The translations under genes were made by a program, and so were the position numbers. A stretch of DNA of 64,000 bases from Agrobacterium vitis (GTDB lineage Bacteria > Pseudomonadota > Alphaproteobacteria > Rhizobiales > Rhizobiaceae), in assembly GCF_014926405.1 (NCBI RefSeq), contig NZ_JACXXJ020000005.1, positions 2,361,001 through 2,425,000 on the forward strand. The letters run 5' to 3'. The notes under the pieces were generated by a model that saw only the letters and a program-made list of their open reading frames with translations, had not been told where the DNA came from and did no database searches. Position 1 is the stretch's first letter, and the number at the start of each line of letters is the position of its first letter. Below are positions 1 to 8,924 of this stretch, one piece after another.

Positions 1-306
1 GTGATCCTGCTGGACGAGCCTTTCACCGCTATCGATGCCCGCACCACCCGCGACCTGATTGACATTATCCACGGCTGGCACGGCGATGGCCGCACGGTGG
101 TTGCGGTCCTGCATGATTTCGACCAGGTGCGCAGCCATTTCCCCGAGACTTTGCTTCTCGCCCGCGAACTGGTCAGCTGGGGTCCGACCCAGGACGCCCT
201 GTCGTCTGCCAATCTGCTCAAGGCCCGCGCCATGGCTGAGCGCTGGGACGAGGATGCCGAGGTTTGCCGCCCGGCAGATCAGAAAACATCAAGGCCTGCC
301 GCATGA
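1..306 (+). CDS. Metal ABC transporter ATP-binding protein (5'-truncated by window edge)
   Basis: C-terminal 101 residues of an ABC ATPase. The first codon is an internal Val codon, so the gene starts outside the window. Walker B is visible (ILLDEPF, residues 2-8), and the H-loop histidine lies in VLHDFDQ (His38). Walker A and the signature motif are missing because of the edge. The protein would hydrolyse ATP at the cytoplasmic face to drive the permease that follows, with which it overlaps by ATGA at 303-306. The permease and a cluster-9 metal-binding lipocalin-unrelated periplasmic protein downstream make zinc or manganese the likely substrate. The metal cannot be fixed from sequence alone. 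Confidence 0.9.
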   Translation: MILLDEPFTAIDARTTRDLIDIIHGWHGDGRTVVAVLHDFDQVRSHFPETLLLARELVSWGPTQDALSSANLLKARAMAERWDEDAEVCRPADQKTSRPAA

Positions 307-1175
307 CCGCTTACGATCTGCTGATCGCGCCATTTGCCGATTACGGCTTCATGCGCCGGGCGCTGGTGGCCTCGCTTTGCCTCGGTCTCGGCTCCGGCCC
401 GATCGGCGTGTTTCTGATGCTGCGGCGCATGAGCCTGGTTGGTGATGCCATGAGCCATGCGGTGCTGCCGGGGGCTGCGATCGGCTACCTGATCGCCGGA
501 TCCCTGTCGCTAACCGCCATGGGGCTGGGCGGGCTGGTGGCCGGTCTCTCCGTGGCGCTACTATCAGGCTTTGTCACCCGGTCGACCGTGTTGCAGGAGG
601 ATGCCAGCTTTGCCAGTTTTTACCTGACATCCCTGGCACTGGGCGTGCTGATCGTGTCGCTGCGCGGTTCCAACATCGATCTTTTGCATGTGCTGTTCGG
701 GACGATCCTGGCCATCGACAATGATGCGCTGGTGCAGATCGGCGCCATTGCCTCTTTCTCCCTACTGGCACTGGCCGTCATCTACCGGCCACTGGTGACC
801 GAATGCCTCGACCCCGGCTTCCTGCGGGCCGTCGGCGGTCGTGGACCGGTCTATCATTTCCTGTTCCTGTTTCTCGTCGTGCTCAATCTGGTCGCCAGTT
901 TCCAGGCGCTCGGCACGTTGATGGCCGTGGGGTTGATGATGCTGCCCGCCGCCATCGCCCAGCTCTGGTGCCGCAGCCTGCCCGGCATGATGGTGGTGGC
1001 AGCGGCAAGCGGCATCGTCGCCAGCTATCTCGGCCTGATTGCCTCCTACCATCTGGAACTCGCCTCCGGGCCGACGATCATCCTGGTCGCGGCGCTGTTT
1101 TACGGCCTGTCCATTCTGTTTGCTCCCTCCGGTGTTTTCCGGCGGTTTCTTCCAAGTTCCCATCTGAAAGCCTGA
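303..1175 (+). CDS. Metal ABC transporter permease (ABC-3 / ZnuB family)
   Basis: Predicted 290-aa inner-membrane permease with about eight hydrophobic segments, usual for the ZnuB/MntB (ABC-3) family. The conserved N-terminal stretch LRRMSLVGDAMSHAVLPG follows the first membrane segment, and MAVGLMMLPAAIA lies in the C-terminal half. The ATG at 303 is chosen because it overlaps the stop of the ATPase (ATGA), which is typical translational coupling. An in-frame start at 264 would overlap the ATPase by 43 bases. The gene is followed after 15 bases by the binding protein, so the three genes form one operon (ATPase-permease-binding protein). Confidence 0.93.
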   Translation: MTAYDLLIAPFADYGFMRRALVASLCLGLGSGPIGVFLMLRRMSLVGDAMSHAVLPGAAIGYLIAGSLSLTAMGLGGLVAGLSVALLSGFVTRSTVLQEDASFASFYLTSLALGVLIVSLRGSNIDLLHVLFGTILAIDNDALVQIGAIASFSLLALAVIYRPLVTECLDPGFLRAVGGRGPVYHFLFLFLVVLNLVASFQALGTLMAVGLMMLPAAIAQLWCRSLPGMMVVAAASGIVASYLGLIASYHLELASGPTIILVAALFYGLSILFAPSGVFRRFLPSSHLKA

Positions 1176-1190
1176 TCACAGGAGATCATT

Positions 1191-2087
1191 ATGAACCGTA
1201 AACTGTTATTGTCCGCAGCCCTGCCACTGTTGATGGCGCTGTCTACCGCACCAGCCTTTGCCGACACACTGAAGGTTGTCGCGTCCTTCACTGTGTTGGC
1301 CGATGTCGTCAAACAGGTTGGCGGCGATCATGTCACCGTCTCCAGCCTAGTTGGCCCCGATGGCGACCCCCATGAATTCGAGCCGTCGCCAGCCAATGCC
1401 AAGGCTCTGAAGGCCGCCGATGTGACATTCGTGTCCGGTGAAGGCCTGGAAGGCTGGATGGACCGGCTGATCACCGCCTCCGGCTACAAGGGCAAGCCAG
1501 TCGTCGCCTCCGAGGGCATCAACACCCGCACCATGGAAGAGGATGGCAAGACCGTGACCGATCCGCATGTGTGGAACAGCCCGGTCAATGTGAAGGTCTG
1601 GGTCGCCAATATCGAAAAGGCGCTGACCGCCGCCGATCCGGCCGATGCCGAAGCCTTCAAGACCAATGCCAGCGCCTATACGAAAAAGCTTGAAGACATG
1701 AACGCCTATGCTCATGCCAAGTTTAACACTATCCCTGAATCCGAACGCAAGATCCTGACCAGCCACGACGCCTTCGGGTATCTCGGCCGCGAATACAAGA
1801 TCAGCTTCCTGTCGCCGCTCGGTCTTTCCACCGAAAGCGAGGCCTCAGCCGCCGATGTCGCCAAGTTGATCGAGCAGATCAAGACCGAGCATGTGAAGAG
1901 CTATTTCTTCGAAAACTCCAACGATCCCCGTCTCGTCAAGCAGATCGCCAAGGCAACCGGCGCCACATCCGGCGGCGAGCTTTACGTAGAAGCCCTGTCC
2001 AAGCCCAAGGGCCCGGCTTCGACCTATGAGAAAATGTTCCGCTACAATGTCGACAAGCTGGCCGATGCCATGCGCAAATCAAGCTGA
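1191..2087 (+). CDS. Periplasmic metal-binding protein of the ABC transporter (cluster 9, ZnuA/AztC/TroA-like)
   Basis: A 298-aa periplasmic solute-binding protein that would deliver Zn or Mn to the permease. A Sec signal peptide ends near PAFA|DT (residue 24). Three family metal ligands are recognisable: His61 in DPHEFEPSP, His126 in DPHVWN and His192 in SHDAFGY. The fourth ligand, usually Asp in a ...TDSL/SDAL... context, aligns with Glu267 in GELYVEALS. There is no His-rich loop of the kind seen in classical ZnuA, so an AztC- or Mn-type protein is equally possible. A good ribosome site (aggag) precedes the ATG. Last gene of the operon, followed by a hairpin terminator. Confidence 0.92.
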   Translation: MNRKLLLSAALPLLMALSTAPAFADTLKVVASFTVLADVVKQVGGDHVTVSSLVGPDGDPHEFEPSPANAKALKAADVTFVSGEGLEGWMDRLITASGYKGKPVVASEGINTRTMEEDGKTVTDPHVWNSPVNVKVWVANIEKALTAADPADAEAFKTNASAYTKKLEDMNAYAHAKFNTIPESERKILTSHDAFGYLGREYKISFLSPLGLSTESEASAADVAKLIEQIKTEHVKSYFFENSNDPRLVKQIAKATGATSGGELYVEALSKPKGPASTYEKMFRYNVDKLADAMRKSS

Positions 2088-2109
2088 TCCCTCACAATCA
2101 GCCTGATAG

Positions 2110-2155
2110 GGCCGCCCCGATCAAACCCTACACCTGCCGGGACGGCCACTTTTTA
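2110..2155 (+). terminator. Rho-independent terminator after the metal ABC operon
   Basis: GGCCGCCCCG (2110-2119) pairs with CGGGACGGCC (2138-2147), with one mismatch in ten. The hairpin is followed by ACTTTTT. It lies directly after the binding-protein gene and ahead of the convergent Dabb gene. Confidence 0.7.
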
Positions 2156-2461
2156 TGCCTCGAGGTCGAAGACCAGGATGCCAGACAACCCGCCATCCGT
2201 CGCGGCGACGATACGGTCGCCAACCGCGATATGATCCGGGTGCTTCAGGTAATAATCGCGCACCGTGGCATCTTCGAAACTCACGATAAACCCATCGACG
2301 AATCCGCCATTCAACCCTTCAGGCGACACATTCGGGCCGCAGCGCACTTCCAGCATACCCGGCACAACCTCCTTCAACGCACTGATGGCATCATAGATCG
2401 ACTGTTTCTCAGCGTCAGAGACCGCCGACTTGAACCGCAGAAAAACGCAGTGATAGATCAT
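2153..2461 (-). CDS. Dabb (stress-responsive alpha/beta-barrel) domain protein
   Basis: A 102-aa protein filling one Dabb domain (dimeric alpha-beta barrel). It starts with MIYHCVFLRFK, the usual first strand with its conserved His, and ends with the LSGILVFDLE strand. Members are small dimeric ferredoxin-like barrels, and most bacterial ones have no assigned reaction. The family is known for plant stress-induced proteins and a few cyclases. It sits convergent to the metal transporter and upstream of nothing co-directional within 25 bases except rnhA, whose stop is 26 bases before its start region. Function unknown. Confidence 0.85.
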   Translation of the reverse strand: MIYHCVFLRFKSAVSDAEKQSIYDAISALKEVVPGMLEVRCGPNVSPEGLNGGFVDGFIVSFEDATVRDYYLKHPDHIAVGDRIVAATDGGLSGILVFDLEA

Positions 2462-2487
2462 CGGTAACTCCTTGTGGGATTGTGCGA

Positions 2488-2952
2488 TTATAAGATTGGC
2501 TTCGAGCCTGCACCGCCCTTTTTGAAGGGTTCCATGCCCTTGCGGGCCAGTTCATCGGCCCGTTCGTTTTCGGGATGACCGGCATGGCCCTTGACCCAGT
2601 GCCAGGTCACCTTGTGGCGCTGGTTGGCAGCATCGAGCTGCTGCCAAAGCTCGCCGTTTTTCACCGGCTTCTTGTCAGCGGTCTTCCAGCCGTTCTTCTT
2701 CCAGCCGAAGATCCACTTGGAAATACCGTCCATCACATATTTGCTGTCGGTGTGCAGATCGACCTCGCATGGGGTCTTCAGCGTGTTCAGCGCGGTGATC
2801 GCCGCCAGCAGTTCCATACGGTTATTGGTGGTATCCGCCTCACCGCCGCAGAGGTCTTTTTCTACCTCGCCGTAGCGCAGCACCGCGCCCCAGCCACCGG
2901 GTCCAGGATTACCGGAGCAGGCGCCATCGGTGAAGATGTCGACATGTTTCAT
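2488..2952 (-). CDS. rnhA: Ribonuclease HI
   Basis: A 154-aa cytoplasmic RNase HI that cleaves the RNA strand of RNA:DNA hybrids. All catalytic residues are present: Asp9 ([11 protein letters not shown]), Glu47 (NNRMELLA), Asp69 (HTDSKY) and Asp133 (NERADELA), plus His123 in KGHAGHPEN. The ATG at 2952 is preferred over an upstream in-frame ATG because [10 protein letters not shown] is the usual N terminus and because 2949-2952 forms an ATGA overlap with the stop of thrB. The thrB-rnhA pair is common in Rhizobiales. Confidence 0.97.
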   Translation of the reverse strand: MKHVDIFTDGACSGNPGPGGWGAVLRYGEVEKDLCGGEADTTNNRMELLAAITALNTLKTPCEVDLHTDSKYVMDGISKWIFGWKKNGWKTADKKPVKNGELWQQLDAANQRHKVTWHWVKGHAGHPENERADELARKGMEPFKKGGAGSKPIL

Positions 2953-3914
2953 TGCGGCCACCCGTATTCGGCAGCGGTCTCGACCGCTTGGTGGAAGCGC
3001 AGCTTGCGCAGATATTCCAGCGGCTCCTTCTTCACCACCATGGCGCCTTCCGGCGTCGTCAGCCAGTCGTAAAGCCGAGTTAGCAGAAAGCGCAGCGCCG
3101 AGCCGCGACACAGAACCGGTATGGCCGCAACCTCCGCTGGCGACAGGGAACGAACCGACAGATAACCGTCAATCATCGCCTTGCCCTTGGTGATATTATA
3201 GCTGCCGTCCTTTTCGAAGCACCAGGCATTCAGGCAGATCGACAGGTCATAGGCCAGAAAGTCGTTGCAGGCGAAATAGAAGTCGATCAGCCCCGACAAT
3301 TGGTCGCCAAGGAAAAACACATTATCGGGAAATAGATCGGCATGGATAACGCCTGAGGGAAGATCCTTCGGCCATCGCCCGGCCAGATGCGCCAGCTCGG
3401 CATCGATTTCCGCCTTAAGGCCGGGAGAGACCTCATCGGCGCGGGCGCGCGCCTTTGGCCACAGCGCCTGCCAGCCAGCAAGATCGAGCGCATTGTCGCG
3501 TTTCAGCGCAAATCCCTCTGCCGCAAGATGCATGGTCGCCAAGGCCTCTCCCACAGCCCGGCAATGCTGGGTTTCCGGCTTGCGAAGCCACATGCCTTCC
3601 AGAAAGGAAATCAGCGCCGCAGGGCGTCCGGACAATTCGCCCAGCAAAGCGCCATCCTTGCGCGGCAGTGGCAGCGGGCAGTTGAGGCCCTTGGCCGAGA
3701 GGTGATGCATCAACCCCAGGAAAAACGGCAGGTCATCTTTCTCAACGCGCTTTTCATAGAGCGTAAGGATCAACGCACCTTTGGTCGTATGCAGCAGGAA
3801 ATTGGAATTTTCCACGCCCTCGGCGATGCCCTTGAAGGAAAGGAGTTCGCCGGTTTCATAGTGTGCGATGAAGGCCTTCAGATCGACCTCGTTGATATCG
3901 GTATAAACTGCCAC
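2949..3914 (-). CDS. thrB: Homoserine kinase (ThrB, APH-fold type)
   Basis: A cytoplasmic kinase that phosphorylates L-homoserine in threonine synthesis. It belongs to the aminoglycoside-phosphotransferase-like class used by many proteobacteria, not the GHMP class. Visible signatures are [11 protein letters not shown] near residue 35, the catalytic loop [13 protein letters not shown], and the following [17 protein letters not shown] metal/phosphate segment. A GTG start at 3914 gives [11 protein letters not shown], the usual rhizobial N terminus, and a 321-aa protein of normal family length. An in-frame ATG at 3977 would add 21 unconserved residues. Translationally coupled to rnhA. Separated from ispH, its usual upstream neighbour, by a beta-lactamase gene on the other strand. 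Confidence 0.93.
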   Translation of the reverse strand: MAVYTDINEVDLKAFIAHYETGELLSFKGIAEGVENSNFLLHTTKGALILTLYEKRVEKDDLPFFLGLMHHLSAKGLNCPLPLPRKDGALLGELSGRPAALISFLEGMWLRKPETQHCRAVGEALATMHLAAEGFALKRDNALDLAGWQALWPKARARADEVSPGLKAEIDAELAHLAGRWPKDLPSGVIHADLFPDNVFFLGDQLSGLIDFYFACNDFLAYDLSICLNAWCFEKDGSYNITKGKAMIDGYLSVRSLSPAEVAAIPVLCRGSALRFLLTRLYDWLTTPEGAMVVKKEPLEYLRKLRFHQAVETAAEYGWPQ

Positions 3915-4207
3915 AGGGATGATCCGCAATTCGGGTTTTGTGTTCGGCAGGGATACTGCATAATTGCCAAAATCCAAACCAAATTCAGGGGGCGATCATG
4001 CCGCGCCAAATAGGTGCTACAGCGCGATGGCATGGCATGCCAGCCCCTGACCGAATAGGCCACAAGAAATTGGAACCCAGCGAACAATGTCCGTTTCCCT
4101 CCCACAATAAAGGCAGAATTTTAGCGTTGCCTGACCGTCCACCGCCCCTGGTGGATAATCGGGCTACCGCAAACCTTTATGCACAGTAGTCGAGAAAGAG
4201 CAGGCCC

Positions 4208-5029
4208 ATGAAAACATCGCATGCCGCATTCAAGATGATTTCAGCCGTGATGATGACCGTCGGGTTTCTGGCATCGACGGCGCAGGCTGGAACGATTTGC
4301 ACGGTCATTGCCGATAGCAACACCGGGAAGACCCTGGTCCAGGACGGCAATTGTGCGGAGCGGGTAACGCCGGCTTCCACCTTCAAGGTCGCCCTCAGCG
4401 TCATGGGCTATGATGCCGATGTCCTGAAAGACGAGCATAATCCGACCCTGCCGTTTAAACAGGGGTATGTGGATTGGGGCGGCGACAATTGGAAACAGCC
4501 GACCGATCCGGTGCGCTGGATGAAATACTCCGTCGTCTGGTATTCCCAGCAGATCACCAGGACGCTTGGGCAAGAAAAGCTTCATGATTACGCGACGAAA
4601 TTTGCCTATGGCAATGCCGATTTTTCCGGCGATCCTGGCAAAAACAATGGTCTGGAGCGGGCATGGATTGCCTCCTCCTTGAAGATTTCACCGCTGGAGC
4701 AGGTCGCTTTCCTAAGAAAGCTGGTCCAGCATCAACTGCCCGTTCGCCCCGAAGCCATGGACAAGACAATGGCCATCGTTGAGCAACGCCAGATCGCCGA
4801 TGGCTGGACCGTGCACGGCAAAACTGGCGCGGCCTTCCCTCGTCTTTCGGACACCGCGTTCGATTATAGCCGTGGATGGGGTTGGTATGTCGGCTGGGCC
4901 AGCAAAGGCAAACAGACCTATGTGTTTGCCCGTCTCATTCAGGATGAGAAAAAAGACCAGATCACCCCTGGGATTCGGGCGCGCGACGCTTTGCTGGAAG
5001 AACTGCCAGAGTTGCTGGCCAGCAAGTGA
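4208..5029 (+). CDS. Class D (OXA-type) beta-lactamase
   Basis: A 273-aa periplasmic serine beta-lactamase. The signal peptide is cut near STAQA|GT (residue 27). All class D motifs are present: the active-site tetrad S57-T-F-K60, S108-V-V, the Y134-G-N motif, K205-T-G, and a Trp-rich GWGWYVGW strand. It should acylate and hydrolyse penicillins or oxacillin; the spectrum cannot be read from sequence. The gene points away from and between ispH and thrB, which are normally adjacent. No integron attC site, IS or resistance partner is seen, so it appears to be a resident chromosomal gene. The ATG at 4208 has a weak agcagg ribosome site. Confidence 0.95.
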   Translation: MKTSHAAFKMISAVMMTVGFLASTAQAGTICTVIADSNTGKTLVQDGNCAERVTPASTFKVALSVMGYDADVLKDEHNPTLPFKQGYVDWGGDNWKQPTDPVRWMKYSVVWYSQQITRTLGQEKLHDYATKFAYGNADFSGDPGKNNGLERAWIASSLKISPLEQVAFLRKLVQHQLPVRPEAMDKTMAIVEQRQIADGWTVHGKTGAAFPRLSDTAFDYSRGWGWYVGWASKGKQTYVFARLIQDEKKDQITPGIRARDALLEELPELLASK

Positions 5030-5056
5030 ACAGGGCCTTTCCGACTTGGCCTTGCG

Positions 5057-6091
5057 TCACCCGTTGACGAAGGCCATGTCGTCCTGGGTCAGTTCGATGG
5101 AGCGCAATTCGCGGTTTACCAGGAAGTTTTCGTTCTCAATCGAAAATTCAGCCAGCTCGATTGTCGCGTCGAAGCGGGCCTTGAAGGCCTCGATGATTTC
5201 GTTGACCACCACTTCCGGTGCCGATGCGCCCGCCGACAGGCCAAGGCTGCGGATCTCACCGATGGCGTCCCAGTCCAACTCGCTGGCGCGCTGCACCAGG
5301 ATGGAGCGCTTGGCACCAGCCTTCAGCGCCACTTCCACCAGCCGCTTGGAATTGGAGGAATTGGGAGCGCCGACGGTGACGAACAGGTCGCAGCCGGGCG
5401 CTGCCTGTTTCACCGCTTCCTGCCTGTTGGTGGTGGCATAGCAAATACTGTCGGCAGCAGGCGCCTTCAGCTCTGGAAAGCGCTCCTGCAATTTGGCAAT
5501 CACGCCTGCGGTATCATCCACCGACAGCGTGGTCTGGGTGACGAAGCCGAGGTTTTCGGGATCGATTGGCTGATAGACGGCGGCATCCTCAACGGTTTCC
5601 ACCAGGGAAACGGTGCCTTCGGGCAATTGCCCCATGGTGCCGATTACTTCCGGGTGGCCTGCGTGACCAATCAGGATGACATGGCGGCCAAGCCGTTGAT
5701 GGCGCATGGCCTGTTTATGGACTTTCGAGACCAGCGGACAGGTGGCATCGAGGTAGAAGAGATTGCGCTTCTGCGCATCTTCCGGCACGGATTTCGGCAC
5801 GCCATGGGCGGAAAACACCACAGGCTGCTGGCGATGCTCGACCGGGATTTCATCCAGTTCCTCGACGAAGACAGCCCCCTTGGCCTCCAGCCCCTCAACC
5901 ACATAGCGGTTGTGGACGATTTCATGACGGACATAGACCGGCGCGCCATAGCCCTTCAGCGCCAGCACGACGATCTGGATCGCCCGGTCGACACCAGCGC
6001 AAAAACCGCGCGGACCGCACAGCCGGATCGTCAATGGCGACCGGGTTACCGAGCCGGTTTCCAAAAGCGTTTTGTCCATCGCAGTCGTCAT
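5057..6091 (-). CDS. ispH: 4-hydroxy-3-methylbut-2-enyl diphosphate reductase
   Basis: A 344-aa Fe-S enzyme that reduces HMBPP to IPP and DMAPP, the last step of the MEP isoprenoid pathway. The three cluster cysteines are Cys31 ([10 protein letters not shown]), Cys118 ([11 protein letters not shown]) and Cys217 ([11 protein letters not shown]). The Glu/His segments HAGHPEVIG and the late SAGASAPE motif are also present. Dxs, the first enzyme of the pathway, is encoded at 42.8 kb in this window. The start at 6091 was chosen; Met5 (6079) is a possible alternative. Two bases after the DUF1304 stop, so probably co-transcribed with the genes upstream. Confidence 0.97.
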   Translation of the reverse strand: MTTAMDKTLLETGSVTRSPLTIRLCGPRGFCAGVDRAIQIVVLALKGYGAPVYVRHEIVHNRYVVEGLEAKGAVFVEELDEIPVEHRQQPVVFSAHGVPKSVPEDAQKRNLFYLDATCPLVSKVHKQAMRHQRLGRHVILIGHAGHPEVIGTMGQLPEGTVSLVETVEDAAVYQPIDPENLGFVTQTTLSVDDTAGVIAKLQERFPELKAPAADSICYATTNRQEAVKQAAPGCDLFVTVGAPNSSNSKRLVEVALKAGAKRSILVQRASELDWDAIGEIRSLGLSAGASAPEVVVNEIIEAFKARFDATIELAEFSIENENFLVNRELRSIELTQDDMAFVNG

Positions 6092-6093
6092 TG

Positions 6094-6465
6094 TTATCCA
6101 GCCAGTAAAACCAAAAACAGGGCAATCGCTGCCGGCGCGGCCTGGACGAAGAAGATCCGCCGCGACACGGTCCTCCCCCCATATAGGCCAGCAACCACCA
6201 CAGCGCCAAGAAAAAATACCTTGAGCTGGAGCCCCATGGCCGGCAGCGGATGCAGAAGCGCCCAGAACAGGCCCGCAGCCAGAAATCCATTGTAAAGACC
6301 TTGATTGGCCGCCATCACCCGAGTGGTTTCAGCGCCCTGCAGGCTTTTACGGAAGATCTTCCGGGCGCGCGGTGTCGTCCAGAGAAACATTTCCAGCACC
6401 ATGATGTAGATGTGTTCCAGCATGACAAGAACGACCAAAACTGTCGCAATTAAGAATATCGTCAT
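6094..6465 (-). CDS. DUF1304 family membrane protein
   Basis: A 123-aa integral membrane protein with four hydrophobic segments. The first, [19 protein letters not shown], runs into the conserved [12 protein letters not shown]. The central [13 protein letters not shown] stretch is typical of DUF1304 (PF06993). Function unknown. The ATG at 6465 is preferred because GGGGGTGAG lies seven bases upstream and the protein then starts at the family N terminus. A longer reading from 6558 adds 31 unrelated residues. Its stop is two bases before the ispH start, so the pair is likely one transcript. Confidence 0.85.
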   Translation of the reverse strand: MTIFLIATVLVVLVMLEHIYIMVLEMFLWTTPRARKIFRKSLQGAETTRVMAANQGLYNGFLAAGLFWALLHPLPAMGLQLKVFFLGAVVVAGLYGGRTVSRRIFFVQAAPAAIALFLVLLAG

Positions 6466-6627
6466 ATCTCTCACCCCCGTTCGAGATTGTTGAAAGCAGT
6501 AAAATTCCAGCAATCCATATCGAAGAAAACAAAGTAAAAATGCAGATGGATTGCGCATCTATGCTTGAACCGATTGGGTTCAAGCATTTTGACAATATCC
6601 ACATTATTGTTGATTCTGGAAATGACG

Positions 6628-7353
6628 TCAGGTTTTCTTTCTGAAAACCGAAATAACTGCGATCACCGCCAGAGCAAGCGCCAGACCGTACCAGGTCAAG
6701 GCATATTGCAGGTGACTATTGGGCAGGTCGATCATCGTGACACCGCCGATCGGCAGGCCGCCGGGCACCGGTGACGGCCCTGCATCCAGAAAGAACGGCA
6801 GAACCTTAGCCGCATCGATCCCGGTGCTGTCGGCCATGGCATCAAGATCTTTCCAATAAAACACATTCTTGGCGATATCGTTGTCAGGCACCAACCGGGA
6901 GGGCTTTTCCGCCAGTTTCGCCCGCGCCAGGCCGGTGACGCGCTGGAGGCCCAGCAATTGTCCACCCATGCGTGTCGAAGGCTCCTTCTTCTGCTCCGGC
7001 ACAAAACCGCGATTGACGAAGAGAATACGTCCATCGGCAAGCTGAAGCGGCGTGTAGATGTAAAACCCGGCATCGCCATCATAGGTCGCCAGGAAACGGC
7101 GTTCCTTGTCGTTGAGATAGGTGCCGGAGGCGGTCATGGCCCGGTAATCGACATCCCCGCCACCCCGCGCCAGCGTATCCATCTCCTCGACGCTGGCAGG
7201 GGGCTGGTGGCGGCGCGACTCGATATCGGCAATCAGGCCTTCCTTCCAGGCCAGACGATGCATTTGCCATGTGCCAAGCGAGACCAGCAGCGCCAGGGCG
7301 ACCAGCACCAGAAAGCCGCTTGCGGCAAGCCTTACACGCGTCATCGCGGCCAT
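6628..7353 (-). CDS. SURF1 family cytochrome oxidase assembly protein
   Basis: A 241-aa inner-membrane protein. One transmembrane segment lies near the N terminus (about residues 9-27) and one near the C terminus (LTWYGLALALAVIAVISVF), with a periplasmic domain between. Family signatures are GTWQMHRLAWKE after the first segment, ILFVNRGFVP in the middle and NSHLQYALTWYGLA before the last. SURF1 supports heme a insertion into subunit I of aa3 oxidases. The ATG at 7353 follows a GGGAG site and starts one base after the DUF983 stop. Met4 at 7344 is possible but poorly spaced. It sits downstream of coxC, as expected for its role. Confidence 0.92.
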   Translation of the reverse strand: MAAMTRVRLAASGFLVLVALALLVSLGTWQMHRLAWKEGLIADIESRRHQPPASVEEMDTLARGGGDVDYRAMTASGTYLNDKERRFLATYDGDAGFYIYTPLQLADGRILFVNRGFVPEQKKEPSTRMGGQLLGLQRVTGLARAKLAEKPSRLVPDNDIAKNVFYWKDLDAMADSTGIDAAKVLPFFLDAGPSPVPGGLPIGGVTMIDLPNSHLQYALTWYGLALALAVIAVISVFRKKT

Positions 7354-7354
7354 C

Positions 7355-7735
7355 CTACTCCCGGTCGATCTGCCCCGGATGGGCATTGTGCTTGTATTGC
7401 AGGGCAATCAGCAGCGCCTTGATGGTGCGCAACAGCCAGAGCGACAATCCGATCGCCAAAGGTCCAAACACCAGAAAATGCACCCACAATCCCGGCGAAT
7501 ACGTGACCTCCGTATAAAGCGCCAGGCCAACCACCAGAAAATCGGCGATCAGAATAACGAAAATCGACGCCCCGTCGCCGGGATCGATACTGCTGTAATC
7601 GAAGCCGCATGCGCTACAGGCGGGCTTCAGCTTGGTCAGTCCCTGAAAAAGCTTGCCACGTCCGCAACGCGGGCAGGAAACCGAAAGGGCGGCCTGGACC
7701 GGTTCGACCGGCGGGAAATCGCTATTGCTGGCCAT
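7355..7735 (-). CDS. DUF983 family membrane protein of the cox cluster
   Basis: A 126-aa protein with a zinc-ribbon-like N terminus, CPRCGRG at about residue 20 and CSACG at about 40, followed by two membrane helices (SIFVILIADFLVVGLALY and HFLVFGPLAIGLSLWLL). This is the DUF983 architecture found between coxC and surf1 in many Alphaproteobacteria. The position suggests a part in oxidase assembly, but no reaction is known. It begins about 240 bases after coxC, beyond a hairpin terminator and two repeats, so it may have its own promoter. Confidence 0.85.
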   Translation of the reverse strand: MASNSDFPPVEPVQAALSVSCPRCGRGKLFQGLTKLKPACSACGFDYSSIDPGDGASIFVILIADFLVVGLALYTEVTYSPGLWVHFLVFGPLAIGLSLWLLRTIKALLIALQYKHNAHPGQIDRE

Positions 7736-7761
7736 GGCGTCGAGATCCTCTTTTCACTCCT

Positions 7762-7840
7762 GAGTTTATGAGGTTCAGATTAAACCACACAAACTCTCGC
7801 GTTTCGTGTTTCGTCTGTCTTTTCGGGAACACCCGATTCC
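7762..7840 (-). repeat. Dispersed repeat family C, degenerate copy C1
   Basis: GGTTCAGATTAAACC followed by GTCTGTCTTTTCGGGAA matches, base for base over most of its length, the reverse complement of the family C copy at 52925-53023. The flanking GAGTTTATGAGG and CACACAAACTC are decayed versions of the GAGTCTGTCAGG ends. It lies just upstream of the DUF983 gene on the minus strand. The right boundary is uncertain. Confidence 0.6.
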
Positions 7841-7876
7841 GCGTTCGGTACAATCCTTAAGCCCAACTGCAAAGAA

Positions 7877-7903
7877 GAGGGCGGCGCTCTTGACGCCGCC
7901 CTC
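7877..7903 (-). terminator. Hairpin terminator downstream of coxC
   Basis: A perfect 10-bp stem, GAGGGCGGCG (7877-7886) with CGCCGCCCTC (7894-7903), and a 7-base loop. On the minus strand it is followed by a T-rich TTCTTTG. It probably ends most transcripts of the cox operon ahead of DUF983. Confidence 0.6.
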
Positions 7904-7927
7904 GTTAAATCCAACTCGCTGGCGGTT

Positions 7928-7976
7928 AGAGCATTTCCAGACGCAAAACCGCACCGCACGTTTGCTGGAATGCTCT
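7928..7976. repeat. RIME-like palindromic repeat overlapping the coxC stop
   Basis: AGAGCATTTCCAG (7928-7940) pairs with CTGGAATGCTCT (7965-7976) around an A/C-rich centre. The same motif, GCATTCCAG...AAAACCGC...GGAAATGC, is the core of the 197-bp family A repeats. It resembles the rhizobial intergenic mosaic elements (RIME) known from Rhizobium and Agrobacterium. The right arm contains the TAG stop of coxC (7975-7977). Confidence 0.7.
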
Positions 7977-8853
7977 AGCCATGCGCCAGCGGCGCACCCC
8001 ATCCGCCCCAGATATAGATAGAGAAGAACAGGAACAGCCAGACCACGTCGACGAAGTGCCAGTACCAGGCCGCCGCCTCAAAGCCAAAATGCTGTTTCGG
8101 GGTGAAATCGCCTTTCAGCGCCCGAAACAGGCAGACCAACAGGAAGATCGTACCGACCAAAACGTGGAAACCGTGGAAGCCAGTGGCCATGAAGAAGGTC
8201 GCACCGTAAATCGAGCTTTTGAACGCGAAGGGCGCATGCATATATTCATAGAACTGCACAAAGGAGAACAGCGCACCGAGCACCACCGTCAGCGTCAGGC
8301 CGCTGATCATGCCCTTACGGTCATTGTGCAGCATGGCATGATGCGCCCAGGTAACGCAGGTACCCGATAGCAGCAGGATGACGGTGTTATAAAGCGGCAG
8401 GTGCCAGGGATCGAGCACTTCGACACCCTTTGGCGGCCATTGCCCGCCGGTAAACTCGACCCGCGAGGCCTGGATGGCTTCATGGGGAAACAGGCTGGCA
8501 TCGAAAAACGCCCAGAACCACGCGACGAAGAACATCACTTCAGACGCGATGAACATGATCATGCCATAGCGCAAATGCAGCGACACGACCCGCGTATGGT
8601 GGCCCTCATGGGCTTCCTTGATCGTATCCGCCCACCAGCCGAACATGGTGAACAGGATGATGGCAAGACCAATGTAGAACAGCCATGGATGCGCCAGTTC
8701 CATGCCGAACAGCTTGAACGAGCCACCATGCAGGTAGCGCATATAGCCGACCCCGCCGAAGGTCAGGATGAAGGCCCCGAGCGAGGCCAGGATCGGCCAT
8801 GGGCTCGGATCGATGATGTGATAGTCATGATGTTTCTGATGGGCGTCGGCCAT
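7975..8853 (-). CDS. coxC: Cytochrome c oxidase subunit III (aa3 type)
   Basis: A 292-aa inner-membrane subunit with seven hydrophobic segments. Recognisable blocks are HDYHIIDPSPWP at the N terminus, FWAFFDASLFP, the TCVTWAHHAML helix and the C-terminal FGFEAAAWYWHFVDVVWLFLF. It completes the CtaC-CtaD-CtaE core of the terminal oxidase and supports sustained proton pumping. It is the last structural gene of the minus-strand operon, 190 bases downstream of ctaG. That gap carries a remnant of repeat family A. The stop codon lies inside a palindromic repeat. Confidence 0.97.
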   Translation of the reverse strand: MADAHQKHHDYHIIDPSPWPILASLGAFILTFGGVGYMRYLHGGSFKLFGMELAHPWLFYIGLAIILFTMFGWWADTIKEAHEGHHTRVVSLHLRYGMIMFIASEVMFFVAWFWAFFDASLFPHEAIQASRVEFTGGQWPPKGVEVLDPWHLPLYNTVILLLSGTCVTWAHHAMLHNDRKGMISGLTLTVVLGALFSFVQFYEYMHAPFAFKSSIYGATFFMATGFHGFHVLVGTIFLLVCLFRALKGDFTPKQHFGFEAAAWYWHFVDVVWLFLFFSIYIWGGWGAPLAHG

Positions 8854-8924
8854 GTCAGCAATCCCCGCTTGAAAACTCTCCTCAAATGATCAGCCGCCTC
8901 TCGCCGCCGATCACTCCATCCCTT

